DNA of 64,000 nucleotides from Paraburkholderia graminis C4D1M. GTDB lineage: Bacteria > Pseudomonadota > Gammaproteobacteria > Burkholderiales > Burkholderiaceae. The stretch's first letter is position 1. Every line of letters starts with the position of its first letter. A program made the position numbers and the translations under genes. The notes under the pieces are model-generated. The model searched no databases. It was given only the letters and a program-made list of their open reading frames with translations, and was not told the origin of the DNA. Location of the stretch: the NCBI RefSeq assembly GCF_000172415.1, contig NZ_ABLD01000021.1:1-64000 (forward strand), read 5' to 3'. Below, piece by piece: positions 1 through 8,314 of this stretch.

Positions 1-698
1 GTATTGCTCGAGCTTGCGAATGTCGACCTTGCCGACGAGCGAGGAGATGTCCTGATTGTTCTCGTCGCCCGGCTCCGTTTGGCGATGCCGATTTGCCGCA
101 GGATGGACGGATAGCGCCGCACCACGCGGAACTTGCGGATGTCGCCGTTGTACTCGTGCAGGCGCTTGACCGCCCACGGGCTCAGAATGCTTTTCAGGTA
201 GCGGCGTGGTATGCCGTATTGCTCTTCGAGGATCGGACCGTCCTCGTCGTAATCGAACAAACCGAGCGGCGATTCGTTCACAGGCGAGCCCTTGATCGCG
301 TAGAACGGCACGCGCTCCATGAGCTGCTTCAGACGCTCGGCGATGGACGATTTACCGCCGCCGACCGGGCCCAACAGATACAGAATCTGCTTCTTTTCTT
401 CGAGCCCCTGGGCCGAGTGCCGGAAGTAGGCGACCACCTGCTCGATCACCTCCTCCATTCCGTAGAACTCACGGAATGCGGGGTATACCTTGATGACCTT
501 GTTCGCGAAGATGCGCGACAGGCGCGGATCGTTGCGAGTGTCGATCTGTTCGGGTTCTCCGATTGCCGTCAACATGCGTTCGCCAGCCGTGGCGTACGCG
601 GCGGGATTGTCTTTGCAGAGCGCGAGGTACTCCTCGAGCGAGAGTTCGTCCTCTCGCGTTTTCTCGAAGCGGGTCGCGAAACTGCTGTAGATATCCAT
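1..698 (-). CDS. prkA: PrkA family serine protein kinase, N-terminal part (apparent frameshift)
   Basis: N-terminal third of PrkA, an AAA-type serine protein kinase of about 640 residues. The protein begins MDIYSSFATRFEKTRE and has a Walker A motif GPVGGGKS near residues 110-117, followed by YAIKGSPVNESPLGLF, typical of PrkA. The start is supported by a GGAGG ribosome site just upstream (about 703-709). The C-terminal part lies to the left of the window. The frame is clean from 698 down to about 80. There the expected ...IGIAKTEPGDENNQDISSL continues only after a shift by one base, because a T run at 78-80 is one base short. The family is usually next to yeaH and spoVR, which would lie off the window. 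Identity is sure; whether the gene is intact is not. Confidence 0.9.
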   Translation of the reverse strand, partial: MDIYSSFATRFEKTREDELSLEEYLALCKDNPAAYATAGERMLTAIGEPEQIDTRNDPRLSRIFANKVIKVYPAFREFYGMEEVIEQVVAYFRHSAQGLEEKKQILYLLGPVGGGKSSIAERLKQLMERVPFYAIKGSPVNESPLGLFDYDEDGPILEEQYGIPRRYLKSILSPWAVKRLHEYNGDIRKFRVVRRYPSILRQIGIAKRSRATRTIRTSPRSSARSTFASSSN

Positions 699-723
699 GC
701 TACCTCCTCGCCGAAGTCTAGAC

Positions 724-761
724 CGATGTCGTGCGCGGCGCGCTATTCGGAAACGACATCG
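724..761. promoter_or_regulatory. 9-bp perfect inverted repeat in prkA leader
   Basis: CGATGTCGT (724-732) and ACGACATCG (753-761) are perfect reverse complements separated by 20 bases, 25-63 bases upstream of the prkA start codon. It could be an mRNA hairpin in the leader or a regulator site. The regulator is unknown. Confidence 0.4.
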
Positions 762-1416
762 CTCGAATTCATCCTAAACCCTTTTAAATTTTTTTTCACG
801 AACTACGTTGCGAAAATCGCGCCGTGCGGGCCTCCCGACATTCATCACTTGGAAACACCGTTTCGACCACCTACAATCTTGCGCGTCGAACAGTGCCGCG
901 AGCGTTGCTTCGCGACCTCGCTTCACAGTGTCGCTTCACACTTCTTTGACGGCACTCATCAGCAGTTACATTCACGCGTTGCCTGCACACGCACGTCGCG
1001 TACCTTGAAGCCTGGCATCAGCCGCACATCGCGCATTTTCGCGCTACGTCCCCACTCTTTTCTGCTTTCGCCTCTTGCTTCCTTAACGCTTTGACACGCA
1101 TTTGGTCTACCTGTGTGCGCATCTGTTACACGTCGATCGACCAAAGTTGCAAGCAGCGTTCGGCGTCGCACGTTCATGCAGTTCGTCCATGCACGCGAGC
1201 TTTTGTTCCATCACATCGCTGCGCATGCTTTGCTATCAATGCGATGCTTCACATGCTTTGCATAACCGCGTCGACGGCATGGTCGGCTTTGCTTCGCTTT
1301 ACGTTGTCGATGCCTCGTTGAACTGTCGTTCAACTTTGTTAACTGGATAACGGCGCGGCGCGTAACCGCTTCAATAGGGTATACGGCTAAGGAGTCCTCG
1401 GCGACGCGTCAAATGT

Positions 1417-1440
1417 AAAACGGCCGCCCCTGGGCAGCCG
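1417..1440 (-). terminator. Probable terminator after hydratase gene
   Basis: Interrupted hairpin: CGGC (1421-1424) pairs with GCCG (1437-1440) and GCCC (1426-1429) with GGGC (1432-1435). On the minus strand it is followed by TTTT. It lies about 85 bases past the stop of the leftward hydratase gene. Confidence 0.45.
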
Positions 1441-1525
1441 CTTGTTGATGAGTTTGTAATGCGCCGTTACAAGAACGGCGTCGAAAGAAATGCAGCGCTG
1501 TGTCACATGACACAATGTCGCGCAA

Positions 1526-2287
1526 TCAGGTCAGTTCGATCTCGACCTCTCCGAGTCCGTCGATGTGACCGCGCACGATGCCCGGCTTTCCCACTTTATG
1601 CGCACCGACGTAAGAGCCGGTGGTCAGCGTCCATTCCGGTTCGATCGTGATGCCCATGGCGGCGCAATGGTTGACGAACCACACCAGCAATTCGCGTGGA
1701 TCGCCGGCCGGATTGCCGGTGGCGTCGGGCACGAGCGACTCGCCGTCGAAGCTCAGTTCCAGTTCCGGCGACACGAAGTCGAAGCCGCGCGCGAGCCCCG
1801 CATACGGGACCGGATGACCGGTGACGAGCGCGCCGTTGTTTTGCGCGTCGGCGAGTTGAGCGAGCGGCGCGATGTTCGGCCATTCGGCGAAGCGGCTATC
1901 GACGATTTCAATGGCCGGCAGCACCACGCCGACGAGCGCGAGCACCTCGTCGCGCGTATAGGCGCGGCTGCGCGGCTCGATGACCTCGGTGAAACGGAAC
2001 GCGATCTCCAGCTCGACGAGTACGCGAAAGAAGCCCGCATGCTCGACGCGCGCCGGCGAAGACCGCACCAGGGAAGCCGGGATCGGCGCGCCCGAGGTCG
2101 ATCCGCCGGGCGCCTTCGCGCCGATCTTCCACGCGCCGGTGGAGTCGCCGAGCCCTGCTATGACCGCCTGCTGGATCGCATACGCGGTCGCGGCGTCGGG
2201 CGGGAGCTGTTCGGAGGGCAGCCCGTCGATCGGGCGATGCTGCCGGCGTGCTTCGACGAGGCGATGCGCGAGGTCGTGTGGCGTCAT
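1526..2287 (-). CDS. 2-keto-4-pentenoate hydratase-like protein (FAH superfamily)
   Basis: A 253-residue protein of the 2-keto-4-pentenoate hydratase / oxalocrotonate decarboxylase branch of the fumarylacetoacetate hydrolase superfamily. These metal-dependent enzymes hydrate 2-hydroxypentadienoates in meta-cleavage pathways. Visible family features are AYAIQQAV and WKIGAKAPG in the N-terminal third, the metal-ligand region VELEIAFRF (about residue 105), PAIEIVDSRF, and the C-terminal LTTGSYVGAHKVGKPG segment. The start (MTPHDLAHRLVEARR) is preceded by AAAGGA six bases upstream; longer in-frame starts lack a site and have no family-like sequence. No other meta-pathway genes are near, so the natural substrate cannot be named. 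Confidence 0.85.
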   Translation of the reverse strand: MTPHDLAHRLVEARRQHRPIDGLPSEQLPPDAATAYAIQQAVIAGLGDSTGAWKIGAKAPGGSTSGAPIPASLVRSSPARVEHAGFFRVLVELEIAFRFTEVIEPRSRAYTRDEVLALVGVVLPAIEIVDSRFAEWPNIAPLAQLADAQNNGALVTGHPVPYAGLARGFDFVSPELELSFDGESLVPDATGNPAGDPRELLVWFVNHCAAMGITIEPEWTLTTGSYVGAHKVGKPGIVRGHIDGLGEVEIELT

Positions 2288-2736
2288 GTCGGTCCTTTGT
2301 GGCTGGCGCATTGAACGTGCGTTTGAAGCATGAGAAGCGTGAGGGCGAGCGGCTGGCCGGCCTGACGCTGACCGGCAAGCGGTGACGTGACGTGGAGCGC
2401 GATGCACCGGTCGGGCGCGGCGCCGACTTACACACTGCCGCTTTGCCAACCCGTGCTTCGCCCGCGATCCGGTTACGAATTACCGTCACCCGCCCGTCAA
2501 TGTACCGGATCGCGAGGCTCGCCAGGGCGCCCACCGCTTCGCAAATGCGACTTAATGCGCACGCCATAAAAAAAGACCGCGGCTGCGTCAGCAGGCGCGG
2601 TCTTTTCGTTGCTGTCTTCAATATAGGCGGCTCGGGCGTCGCGGCGTCGATTCAGATGCCGTCGCGCCGGGAACGCCGGTTGCACGGCGCCTGGCCGGCG
2701 CTCGTGCAGCCGTGCGGCAAACGCCGCGGATGCCCG
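2288..2736. other. Intergenic region with terminator
   Basis: No gene is seen in these 449 bases. The only clear element is the terminator of the leftward chemoreceptor gene at 2567-2606. The rest presumably holds the promoter of the hydratase gene, but no convincing -35/-10 pair stands out. Confidence 0.5.
2567..2606 (-). terminator. Strong intrinsic terminator of chemoreceptor gene
   Basis: An 11-bp perfect stem, AAAAGACCGCG (2571-2581) with CGCGGTCTTTT (2596-2606). On the minus strand it runs directly into a T tract (A run 2568-2574 on the plus strand). It sits about 130 bases past the stop of the leftward chemoreceptor gene and could act on both strands. Confidence 0.8.
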
Positions 2737-4569
2737 TCAGAACGTTTCCCAGTCCTGATCGCTGCCGGCGCTGACGACGGCGGCGGACTTCGCCGGCGCG
2801 CGCGGAGCCGGCGCGGCTTTCGGTGCCGCAGGCGCCGAGGCGGCCATAGCCGCGGCCGGCGCATGAGCAGCCGTCACAGGCTGCGCGGCGGTTGCTGCGG
2901 CCGCGCGCGGCGCGGCGGCTGAGCGTGCGTGGGCGACGGTCCTGGAAACTGCCCGCGGCGCAGCAGACACGGCGCGCGCAGGCGTCGGCGTGTGCTTCGC
3001 CAACGAACCGCCCGACACCTTGCCTTCGTCGCTGAGCTGGAACACGGCGACCGCGCCGCGCAGCTTGTCCGCCTGGTCTTCGAGCGACGACGCTGCTGCC
3101 GCCGCTTCCTCGACGAGTGCGGCGTTTTGCTGCGTGACTTCGTCCATCTGCGTGACGGCGCGCGCAACCTGGTCGATGCCGCTGCTCTGCTCTTCCGACG
3201 CCGCGGCGATTTCGCCCATGATGTCGGTCACGCGCTGCACCGCGCCGATGATTTCGTTCATCGTGCGGCCGGCCTGATCGACGAGCGCCGAGCCCGATTG
3301 CACGCGGTCGACCGAGGTGTCGATCAATTCCTTGATTTCCTTCGCCGCCGCCGACGATCGCTGCGCGAGGCTGCGCACTTCGCCCGCCACGACCGCGAAG
3401 CCGCGCCCTTCCTCGCCGGCCCGCGCCGCTTCCACGGCCGCGTTGAGCGCGAGGATGTTGGTCTGGAACGCGATGCCTTCAATGATCGAAATGATGTCGG
3501 CGATCTTCGCCGAGCTCTGGTTGATCTCGCCCATCGTACCGACGACCTGGCCGACCACCGCGCTGCCCTTGTTGGCGATTTCCGACGCATTGGCCGCGAG
3601 CGCGCTCGCCTGACGCGCGTTGTCCGCGTTCTGCTTCACGGTGCCGGTCAGTTCTTCCATGCTCGACGCGGTTTCCTGCAACGCCGACGCCTGCTCTTCG
3701 GTGCGCGAGGACAGGTCGATGTTGCCGGCGGCGATCTCGCGCGTGGCAGTCGCAATCGATTCGCTGCCGCCGCGCACCGCGCGTACCGTTTCGATGAGAC
3801 TGCGCTGCATCTTCGAAATGCCTTCCAGTATCTGGCCCATCTCGTCGCGTGAGCTGACGACGACCTGGCGGCGCAGATCGCCCGCGGCGATCGCGTCGAA
3901 ATGGTCGAGCGCCTCGGCGAGAGGCCGTGCGATCGCGCGGCTGAGCGCCACGTACGACAGCAACGCGGCGAGGATACCGGCAATCAGCGCGCCGATGCTG
4001 ACCATGCGGAACATATGGAAGTTCGATTGCGCGTCATCGTAGCCGGCTTGCGCCAGCTCGAACTGATATTTGCGCAGTGCGTCGTCGGAGGTCGCCAGTT
4101 CGTTGTAGGCGCTTTGCAGAAGCTTGGCACCGTCGATCAGCTTGCTCTGGTCGCTCGCCGCGACCACCGCGGCGAACGCGTCGGCCCGCTGGTGCAGCGC
4201 GTCGCGCTTGCTGACCACGTCGCGCGCGAGACGGTCCTCGTCGGCGTCGCGCGGCAGATCCATATACTTTTTCCACCACATGTCGGAGGTCGTGCGCATC
4301 GAGCGCGCGCGCTCCAGCGTCGGCGCGCCTTCCGGCGTGCCGATCATGAAGGCCGCGCGATCGAGCGCGAGACGCTCGCGCGCCGCATAGAGTTCGGCGT
4401 TGCCGATGTTCACGGCGCTCGGCATCGAATTCGTGAAGGTTTCCTGGTAGGCGTGGTTGGAACGGCTCATGCCGAACAGCCCGAACGCGCCGATGCCCAG
4501 CAGCAAGGCGGCGAGAAAAGCCATCGTGAGGCCAATGCGGGCCTTGATCGAAATGCCCTTGTTCAACAT
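2737..4569 (-). CDS. Methyl-accepting chemotaxis protein (Tar/Tsr type)
   Basis: A 610-residue transmembrane chemoreceptor. TM1 is at about residues 10-33, a periplasmic four-helix-type ligand domain at about 35-185, TM2 at about 186-210, then a HAMP domain and the methyl-accepting coiled coil, whose conserved tip includes IAFQTNILALNAAVEAARAG. The tail is an Ala/Pro-rich tether of about 70 residues ending in DWETF. This is a variant of the NWETF pentapeptide that docks the CheR methyltransferase and CheB methylesterase in enteric receptors. The start MLNKGISIKAR is chosen because AGGA lies six bases upstream; an in-frame extension of 12 codons has no support. The ligand cannot be predicted. 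Confidence 0.93.
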   Translation of the reverse strand: MLNKGISIKARIGLTMAFLAALLLGIGAFGLFGMSRSNHAYQETFTNSMPSAVNIGNAELYAARERLALDRAAFMIGTPEGAPTLERARSMRTTSDMWWKKYMDLPRDADEDRLARDVVSKRDALHQRADAFAAVVAASDQSKLIDGAKLLQSAYNELATSDDALRKYQFELAQAGYDDAQSNFHMFRMVSIGALIAGILAALLSYVALSRAIARPLAEALDHFDAIAAGDLRRQVVVSSRDEMGQILEGISKMQRSLIETVRAVRGGSESIATATREIAAGNIDLSSRTEEQASALQETASSMEELTGTVKQNADNARQASALAANASEIANKGSAVVGQVVGTMGEINQSSAKIADIISIIEGIAFQTNILALNAAVEAARAGEEGRGFAVVAGEVRSLAQRSSAAAKEIKELIDTSVDRVQSGSALVDQAGRTMNEIIGAVQRVTDIMGEIAAASEEQSSGIDQVARAVTQMDEVTQQNAALVEEAAAAASSLEDQADKLRGAVAVFQLSDEGKVSGGSLAKHTPTPARAVSAAPRAVSRTVAHARSAAAPRAAAATAAQPVTAAHAPAAAMAASAPAAPKAAPAPRAPAKSAAVVSAGSDQDWETF

Positions 4570-5068
4570 AAAGTGTCCTGTGCTTGAGAGGCTGCTTTGC
4601 AGCAATAAAAGTCCGATGACGGCCCGCGCGCGGTTGGTTGTTATTGGTTTCGTCGGCGCTCTGATAGCCGCATTAACGGCAGTTGCGATGCGGACTTGAA
4701 GTTTTTATACGTCTGAGGAAAGGCAGGAGATGAGGCGGAAAGAGTTACAAGGTGGATGGGGAGGGATGCCGCAGCGGGGGGCGGTAGTTGCAAGGCTGCG
4801 CAGGGACAAGCTGGGGAGCGACGGACGAACGCAGCTTGCCGCGAGGCGTCTGCGGCTCGAGCGGCCATGTGAGGGCTTTGAGTTGCGGGAAAGGAGACCT
4901 GCGGCTTGGGCCGCGCGTCTACGGCTCGGGCGGCAATGGCGAGTTTAAGCGGGCAAGCTGGCCCGCGCGCGCTTGGGCGCACCGCGTCTGCGCTGCGCAG
5001 CCGAACCCGAGCCTTTGAACTACCAGGAAGAGACCAGGCGAGCGCAGTTCAGCGTCGCCCCCAACAAC
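4570..5068. other. Intergenic region, no gene seen
   Basis: These 499 bases between the chemoreceptor start and the rbsK end show no credible gene. Two imperfect copies of a GC-rich 18-mer (GTCTGCGGCTCGAGCGGC near 4848 and GTCTACGGCTCGGGCGGC near 4917) are the only repetition noticed. The chemoreceptor promoter should be in the left part. Confidence 0.45.
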
Positions 5069-5992
5069 CTACCCGCCCAACTCCGCCCGCGTCGGAATCG
5101 AAGGTTGAGCGCCGGCGCGCGTCACCGACAGCGCTGCGGCGCGCTGCGCGAAGCGGATCGCCGCATCGACGTCCACACCTTCCGCAAGCTGCGCGGCGAA
5201 CCCGCCGATGAACGTGTCGCCGGCCGCCGTCGTATCGACGGCTTCGACCTTCGGCGCGTCGTACAGCACAGGCGCCGCGCCTTCGAGCGCCGCCTGCACG
5301 CCGCGCGGGCCGAGCGTCACCAGGACATTGCGCGCGCCCGCCGCGCGCAGCACGGCAGCGGCCGTCGCCGCTTCTTCGGGCGAGCCGACCGGCAAGCCGG
5401 TGAGCGTCGCGGCTTCCAGCTCGTTCGGAATCAGATAGTCGATCAGCGGCAGCCACTCGGCGGGCAGCGGCCCGGTGGCCGGCGCCGGGTTCAGAATGAC
5501 CGTCTTGCCGAGCCGCCGCGCCGCGGCAAGCGCCGCGTGCACCGTGGCGAGCGGCGTTTCGAGCTGGCAGATCACCACGTCGGCCGCGGCGAGCACCGCT
5601 TCGTGACGCGCGATCGTCTCAGGCGTCACCTCGCCGTTGCTGCCGGCGACGATCACAATCGCGTTCTGACTCGCATCGTCGACGACGATCAGCGCCACGC
5701 CCGTCGCCTCGCGGCCGGTTTCGAGCGCCGCGCAGTCGATGCCTTCCGCCTCCAGCCCCGCGCGCAATTGCGCGCCGTTCGCATCGGCGCCGACGCATCC
5801 GAGCATCGACACCTGCGCGCCGAGCCTCGCCGCGGCCACCGCCTGGTTGCCGCCCTTGCCGCCCGCGACCTGCGCGAATGTGCGGCCGGCCAGCGTTTCG
5901 CCGGGATGCGGCAGACGCGGCGCGCGCGCCACCAGATCCATGTTCAGACTGCCGACCACTGCCACGCGTGAGCGCGTTTCCTTACTGGCCAC
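5069..5992 (-). CDS. rbsK: Ribokinase
   Basis: A 307-residue PfkB-family sugar kinase that phosphorylates D-ribose to ribose 5-phosphate. Family signatures are present: VVGSLNMDLV near the N-terminus, the first PfkB signature FAQVAGGKGGNQAVAAA (about residues 38-54), NPAPA, and the catalytic anion-hole/base motif DTTAAGDTFIGGFAA near residue 249. The length is normal for RbsK. It is the last gene of the leftward rbs operon, 60 bases after rbsR, so it completes the uptake-plus-activation pathway. Substrate assignment rests on the operon context as well as the motifs. Confidence 0.95.
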   Translation of the reverse strand: MASKETRSRVAVVGSLNMDLVARAPRLPHPGETLAGRTFAQVAGGKGGNQAVAAARLGAQVSMLGCVGADANGAQLRAGLEAEGIDCAALETGREATGVALIVVDDASQNAIVIVAGSNGEVTPETIARHEAVLAAADVVICQLETPLATVHAALAAARRLGKTVILNPAPATGPLPAEWLPLIDYLIPNELEAATLTGLPVGSPEEAATAAAVLRAAGARNVLVTLGPRGVQAALEGAAPVLYDAPKVEAVDTTAAGDTFIGGFAAQLAEGVDVDAAIRFAQRAAALSVTRAGAQPSIPTRAELGG

Positions 5993-6052
5993 TCATTTCT
6001 CCCGTTGTCCTGCTTCTAAGCTGCCGATACGCCGCGCTGCACTCCAGCCCGA

Positions 6053-7093
6053 TCACGCGGCCAGATGACGCTTTCCCGCGCCCGCCCACGTCGCCGTCGA
6101 TTCGCGCACGATCAGCCGCGGCGACACGACGCGCCTGCGCCCCCCCGGCCGCGCGTTCGCCGACGACTTGCCGGCAATCCGTTCGATCAGCGTCTGCGCG
6201 GCCATGTCGCCGAGCGCGCGCACCGACTGCCCGACCGTCGACAGCGCCGGATAGGTGAAGCGCCCGAGCTCGATGTCGTCGAAACCGATGATCGAGCAGT
6301 CGCGCGGCACGCTGATATTGCGCTCCGCGGCCGCGCGCAGCGCGCCGATGCCCATCATGTCGTTGCAGGCGAAGATCGCCGACGGCTTCACGGTATCGAA
6401 CAGTTGCGCCGCCGCGCGATGGCCGCCGGTGCCCGAAAAATCGCTTTCGACGATCGCGTCCGGCGGAATCTCGATGCCGCGCTCGCTCATCGCGCGAATG
6501 AAGCCGTGCACGCGCATCGCGCTCACCGCCGTGTCGACCGGCCCGCTAATGCAGCCGATCCGCACGTGCCCGAGTTCCAGCAGATGACGCGTGGCGAGAT
6601 ACGCGCCCTTCTCGTGATCGATCTGCACGAGGTCGGCGTTCACGCCTTCAATATTGCGGTCGACGATCACAAGCGGCTCGCGAGCGTCGGCAAGCGTCTG
6701 CGCGAGCACCGCGTCGTCGCCGGCGGACGCGACGATCAGCCCGTCGATACGCTTTTCCTGCAGCACACGCAGATAGTTGCGCTGCTTCGCGGGGTCGTCG
6801 TCGGAATTGCAGAAAAACACGCAGTAGCCGTTGCGGGAGCAACCGTCCTCGATGCCGCGCGCCAGTTCCGCGAAATACGGGTTGGTGCTGTTCGGCACCA
6901 CGAGTCCGATGGTCGCGGTGGCGCGCGCCTTCAGCGAACGGGCCACCGCCGAGGGCACATAGTGAAGCTGGCGGATGGCGAGCTCGACCTTCGCGCGCAC
7001 GTCGGCCGACACCGGCCGAGAGTTGTTCACGACGTGCGATACCGTCGTGAAGGACACGCCCGCCACGGCTGCTACATCCTTGATCGTCGCCAT
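6053..7093 (-). CDS. rbsR: LacI-family ribose operon repressor
   Basis: A 346-residue LacI/GalR regulator. The N-terminal helix-turn-helix reads MATIKDVAAVAGVSFTTVSHVVNNSRPV, with the hinge region at about residues 45-60 (LHYVPSAVARSLKARAT) and a periplasmic-binding-protein-like effector domain to the C-terminus. It sits inside the rbs operon between the permease and ribokinase genes, so it is probably co-transcribed and autoregulated. Ribose is the expected inducer by analogy with RbsR. A 14-bp AAACGTTT-centred palindrome upstream of rbsB is its likely operator. Confidence 0.92.
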   Translation of the reverse strand: MATIKDVAAVAGVSFTTVSHVVNNSRPVSADVRAKVELAIRQLHYVPSAVARSLKARATATIGLVVPNSTNPYFAELARGIEDGCSRNGYCVFFCNSDDDPAKQRNYLRVLQEKRIDGLIVASAGDDAVLAQTLADAREPLVIVDRNIEGVNADLVQIDHEKGAYLATRHLLELGHVRIGCISGPVDTAVSAMRVHGFIRAMSERGIEIPPDAIVESDFSGTGGHRAAAQLFDTVKPSAIFACNDMMGIGALRAAAERNISVPRDCSIIGFDDIELGRFTYPALSTVGQSVRALGDMAAQTLIERIAGKSSANARPGGRRRVVSPRLIVRESTATWAGAGKRHLAA

Positions 7094-7240
7094 AACCTGT
7101 TGCTCTCCCGCCTGTTTTTCCCGCCAGTCAGACTTTGCGCCGACCCCGGGACGTCCTCATCGAACACGCCGTACTCGTGAATTCTTACGCTTTACCGCAA
7201 ATCGCCCTTCTGGCACCCGCCACACGTTACGCTGAACATG

Positions 7241-8314
7241 TCAGGCGCGTTTGCGGCGGCTGCGATACGTATCCAGCACCACCGCGACCACGATCACCGC
7301 GCCGGTGATCATCCGTTTGGTCGGCTCGTTCGCGCCGATCTGCGCGAGGCCGGCCGCCAGCACCGAAATGATCAACACGCCAAAAAACGTACTGATGACC
7401 GAACCGCGCCCGCCCATCAGACTCGTGCCGCCGATCACCACGGCCGCGATCACCTGCAGTTCCATGCCGACGCCCGCGTTCGGATCGGCCGCTTCCAGCC
7501 GCGAAATCTGGAACAGCGACGCAAGGCCCGCGAGCGCGCCCATCAACGCGAACACGATCACCTTATACGGTCGCGGATTGACGCCCGCGAGCCGCACGGC
7601 TTCCTCGTTGGTGCCGATGCCAACCAGGTAGCGGCCGAACACCGTGCGCGTGAGCACGAGCTGCGCGATGACCATCACCGCCACCGCGATCAGGAAGGCC
7701 GGCGAGATGCCGACCGCGATCGGGTTCGACAGAAAATCGAACGCATCGCCGATATAGGCGGTGCGCGAATTCGTCATCTGATACGCGAGGCCGCGCGCCG
7801 CTTCGAGCACGCCGAGCGACACGATGAACGACGGAATCCGCCAGCCGACCGTGACCGCGCCGGTGACCGTGCCGGTCAGCGCGGCGGCTGCGACGCCGAG
7901 CAGCGCGGACGGCAGCGGGCCCCAGCCCCACTTCAGCGCGGCCACGCTCACCACCGACGCGCCAAGCGCAAGCACCGACCCGACCGACAGATCGATGCCG
8001 GCGATGATCAGCACGAACGTCATGCCGACCGACATCACCACCAGATCCGGAATCTGGTTGGCGATCGTGCTGAACGTGTCGTACGTCAGAAAGTGCGAAC
8101 TCAGCAGCGAGAACAGCACGATCATGGCGAGCAGCGCACCGGCGAGGCCGAGGTAGTTCGAAAAGCCGAGCCGGGTGCCCGCGGGTTTGCCGCTCGCGAG
8201 CGGCGCCGACGGATCGGCCGGCGGCGCGGCGTTTGCATTCGCATTCGCGGCGGCCTTGCTCCCATCCGCGCCATGTTTCGCGCCCGGCGCGTCGCGCAAC
8301 GATTGATCGGTCAT
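7241..8314 (-). CDS. rbsC: Ribose ABC transporter permease
   Basis: A 357-residue inner-membrane permease of the ribose/xylose ABC family with about eight to ten hydrophobic helices. It carries conserved segments such as IIAGIDLSVGSVLALG and VIGGTSLMGGRGSV. The N-terminal 45 residues are a hydrophilic, low-complexity extension (ANANANAA, then Pro/Ala) that makes it longer than usual RbsC (about 320). The start codon overlaps the stop of rbsA as ATGA, so the two are translationally coupled. A 147-base gap separates it from rbsR downstream. Confidence 0.93.
   Translation of the reverse strand: MTDQSLRDAPGAKHGADGSKAAANANANAAPPADPSAPLASGKPAGTRLGFSNYLGLAGALLAMIVLFSLLSSHFLTYDTFSTIANQIPDLVVMSVGMTFVLIIAGIDLSVGSVLALGASVVSVAALKWGWGPLPSALLGVAAAALTGTVTGAVTVGWRIPSFIVSLGVLEAARGLAYQMTNSRTAYIGDAFDFLSNPIAVGISPAFLIAVAVMVIAQLVLTRTVFGRYLVGIGTNEEAVRLAGVNPRPYKVIVFALMGALAGLASLFQISRLEAADPNAGVGMELQVIAAVVIGGTSLMGGRGSVISTFFGVLIISVLAAGLAQIGANEPTKRMITGAVIVVAVVLDTYRSRRKRA

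Larger units (their letters stand above)
699..1525. other. Long non-coding interval upstream of prkA
   Basis: I see no gene with plausible codon use on either strand in these 827 bases. The part next to prkA carries an inverted repeat (724-761) and an A/T-rich stretch near 780-800 that could hold the prkA promoter. The right end has a terminator-like hairpin. Between 860 and 1350 the sequence is lower in GC than the neighbouring genes and repeats short words such as GCATGCTTT, but no ordered repeat emerges. Confidence 0.6.

Noticed and set aside
93..1094. Open frame of 333 codons on the plus strand
   Set aside because: Its first 600 bases are antisense to prkA and the rest is Arg/Ser/His-rich with no ribosome site or family pattern; a product of GC-rich codon bias.
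4848..4935. Two GC-rich 18-mers as a repeat family
   Set aside because: Only two imperfect copies here and loosely similar words elsewhere; within expectation for this composition.
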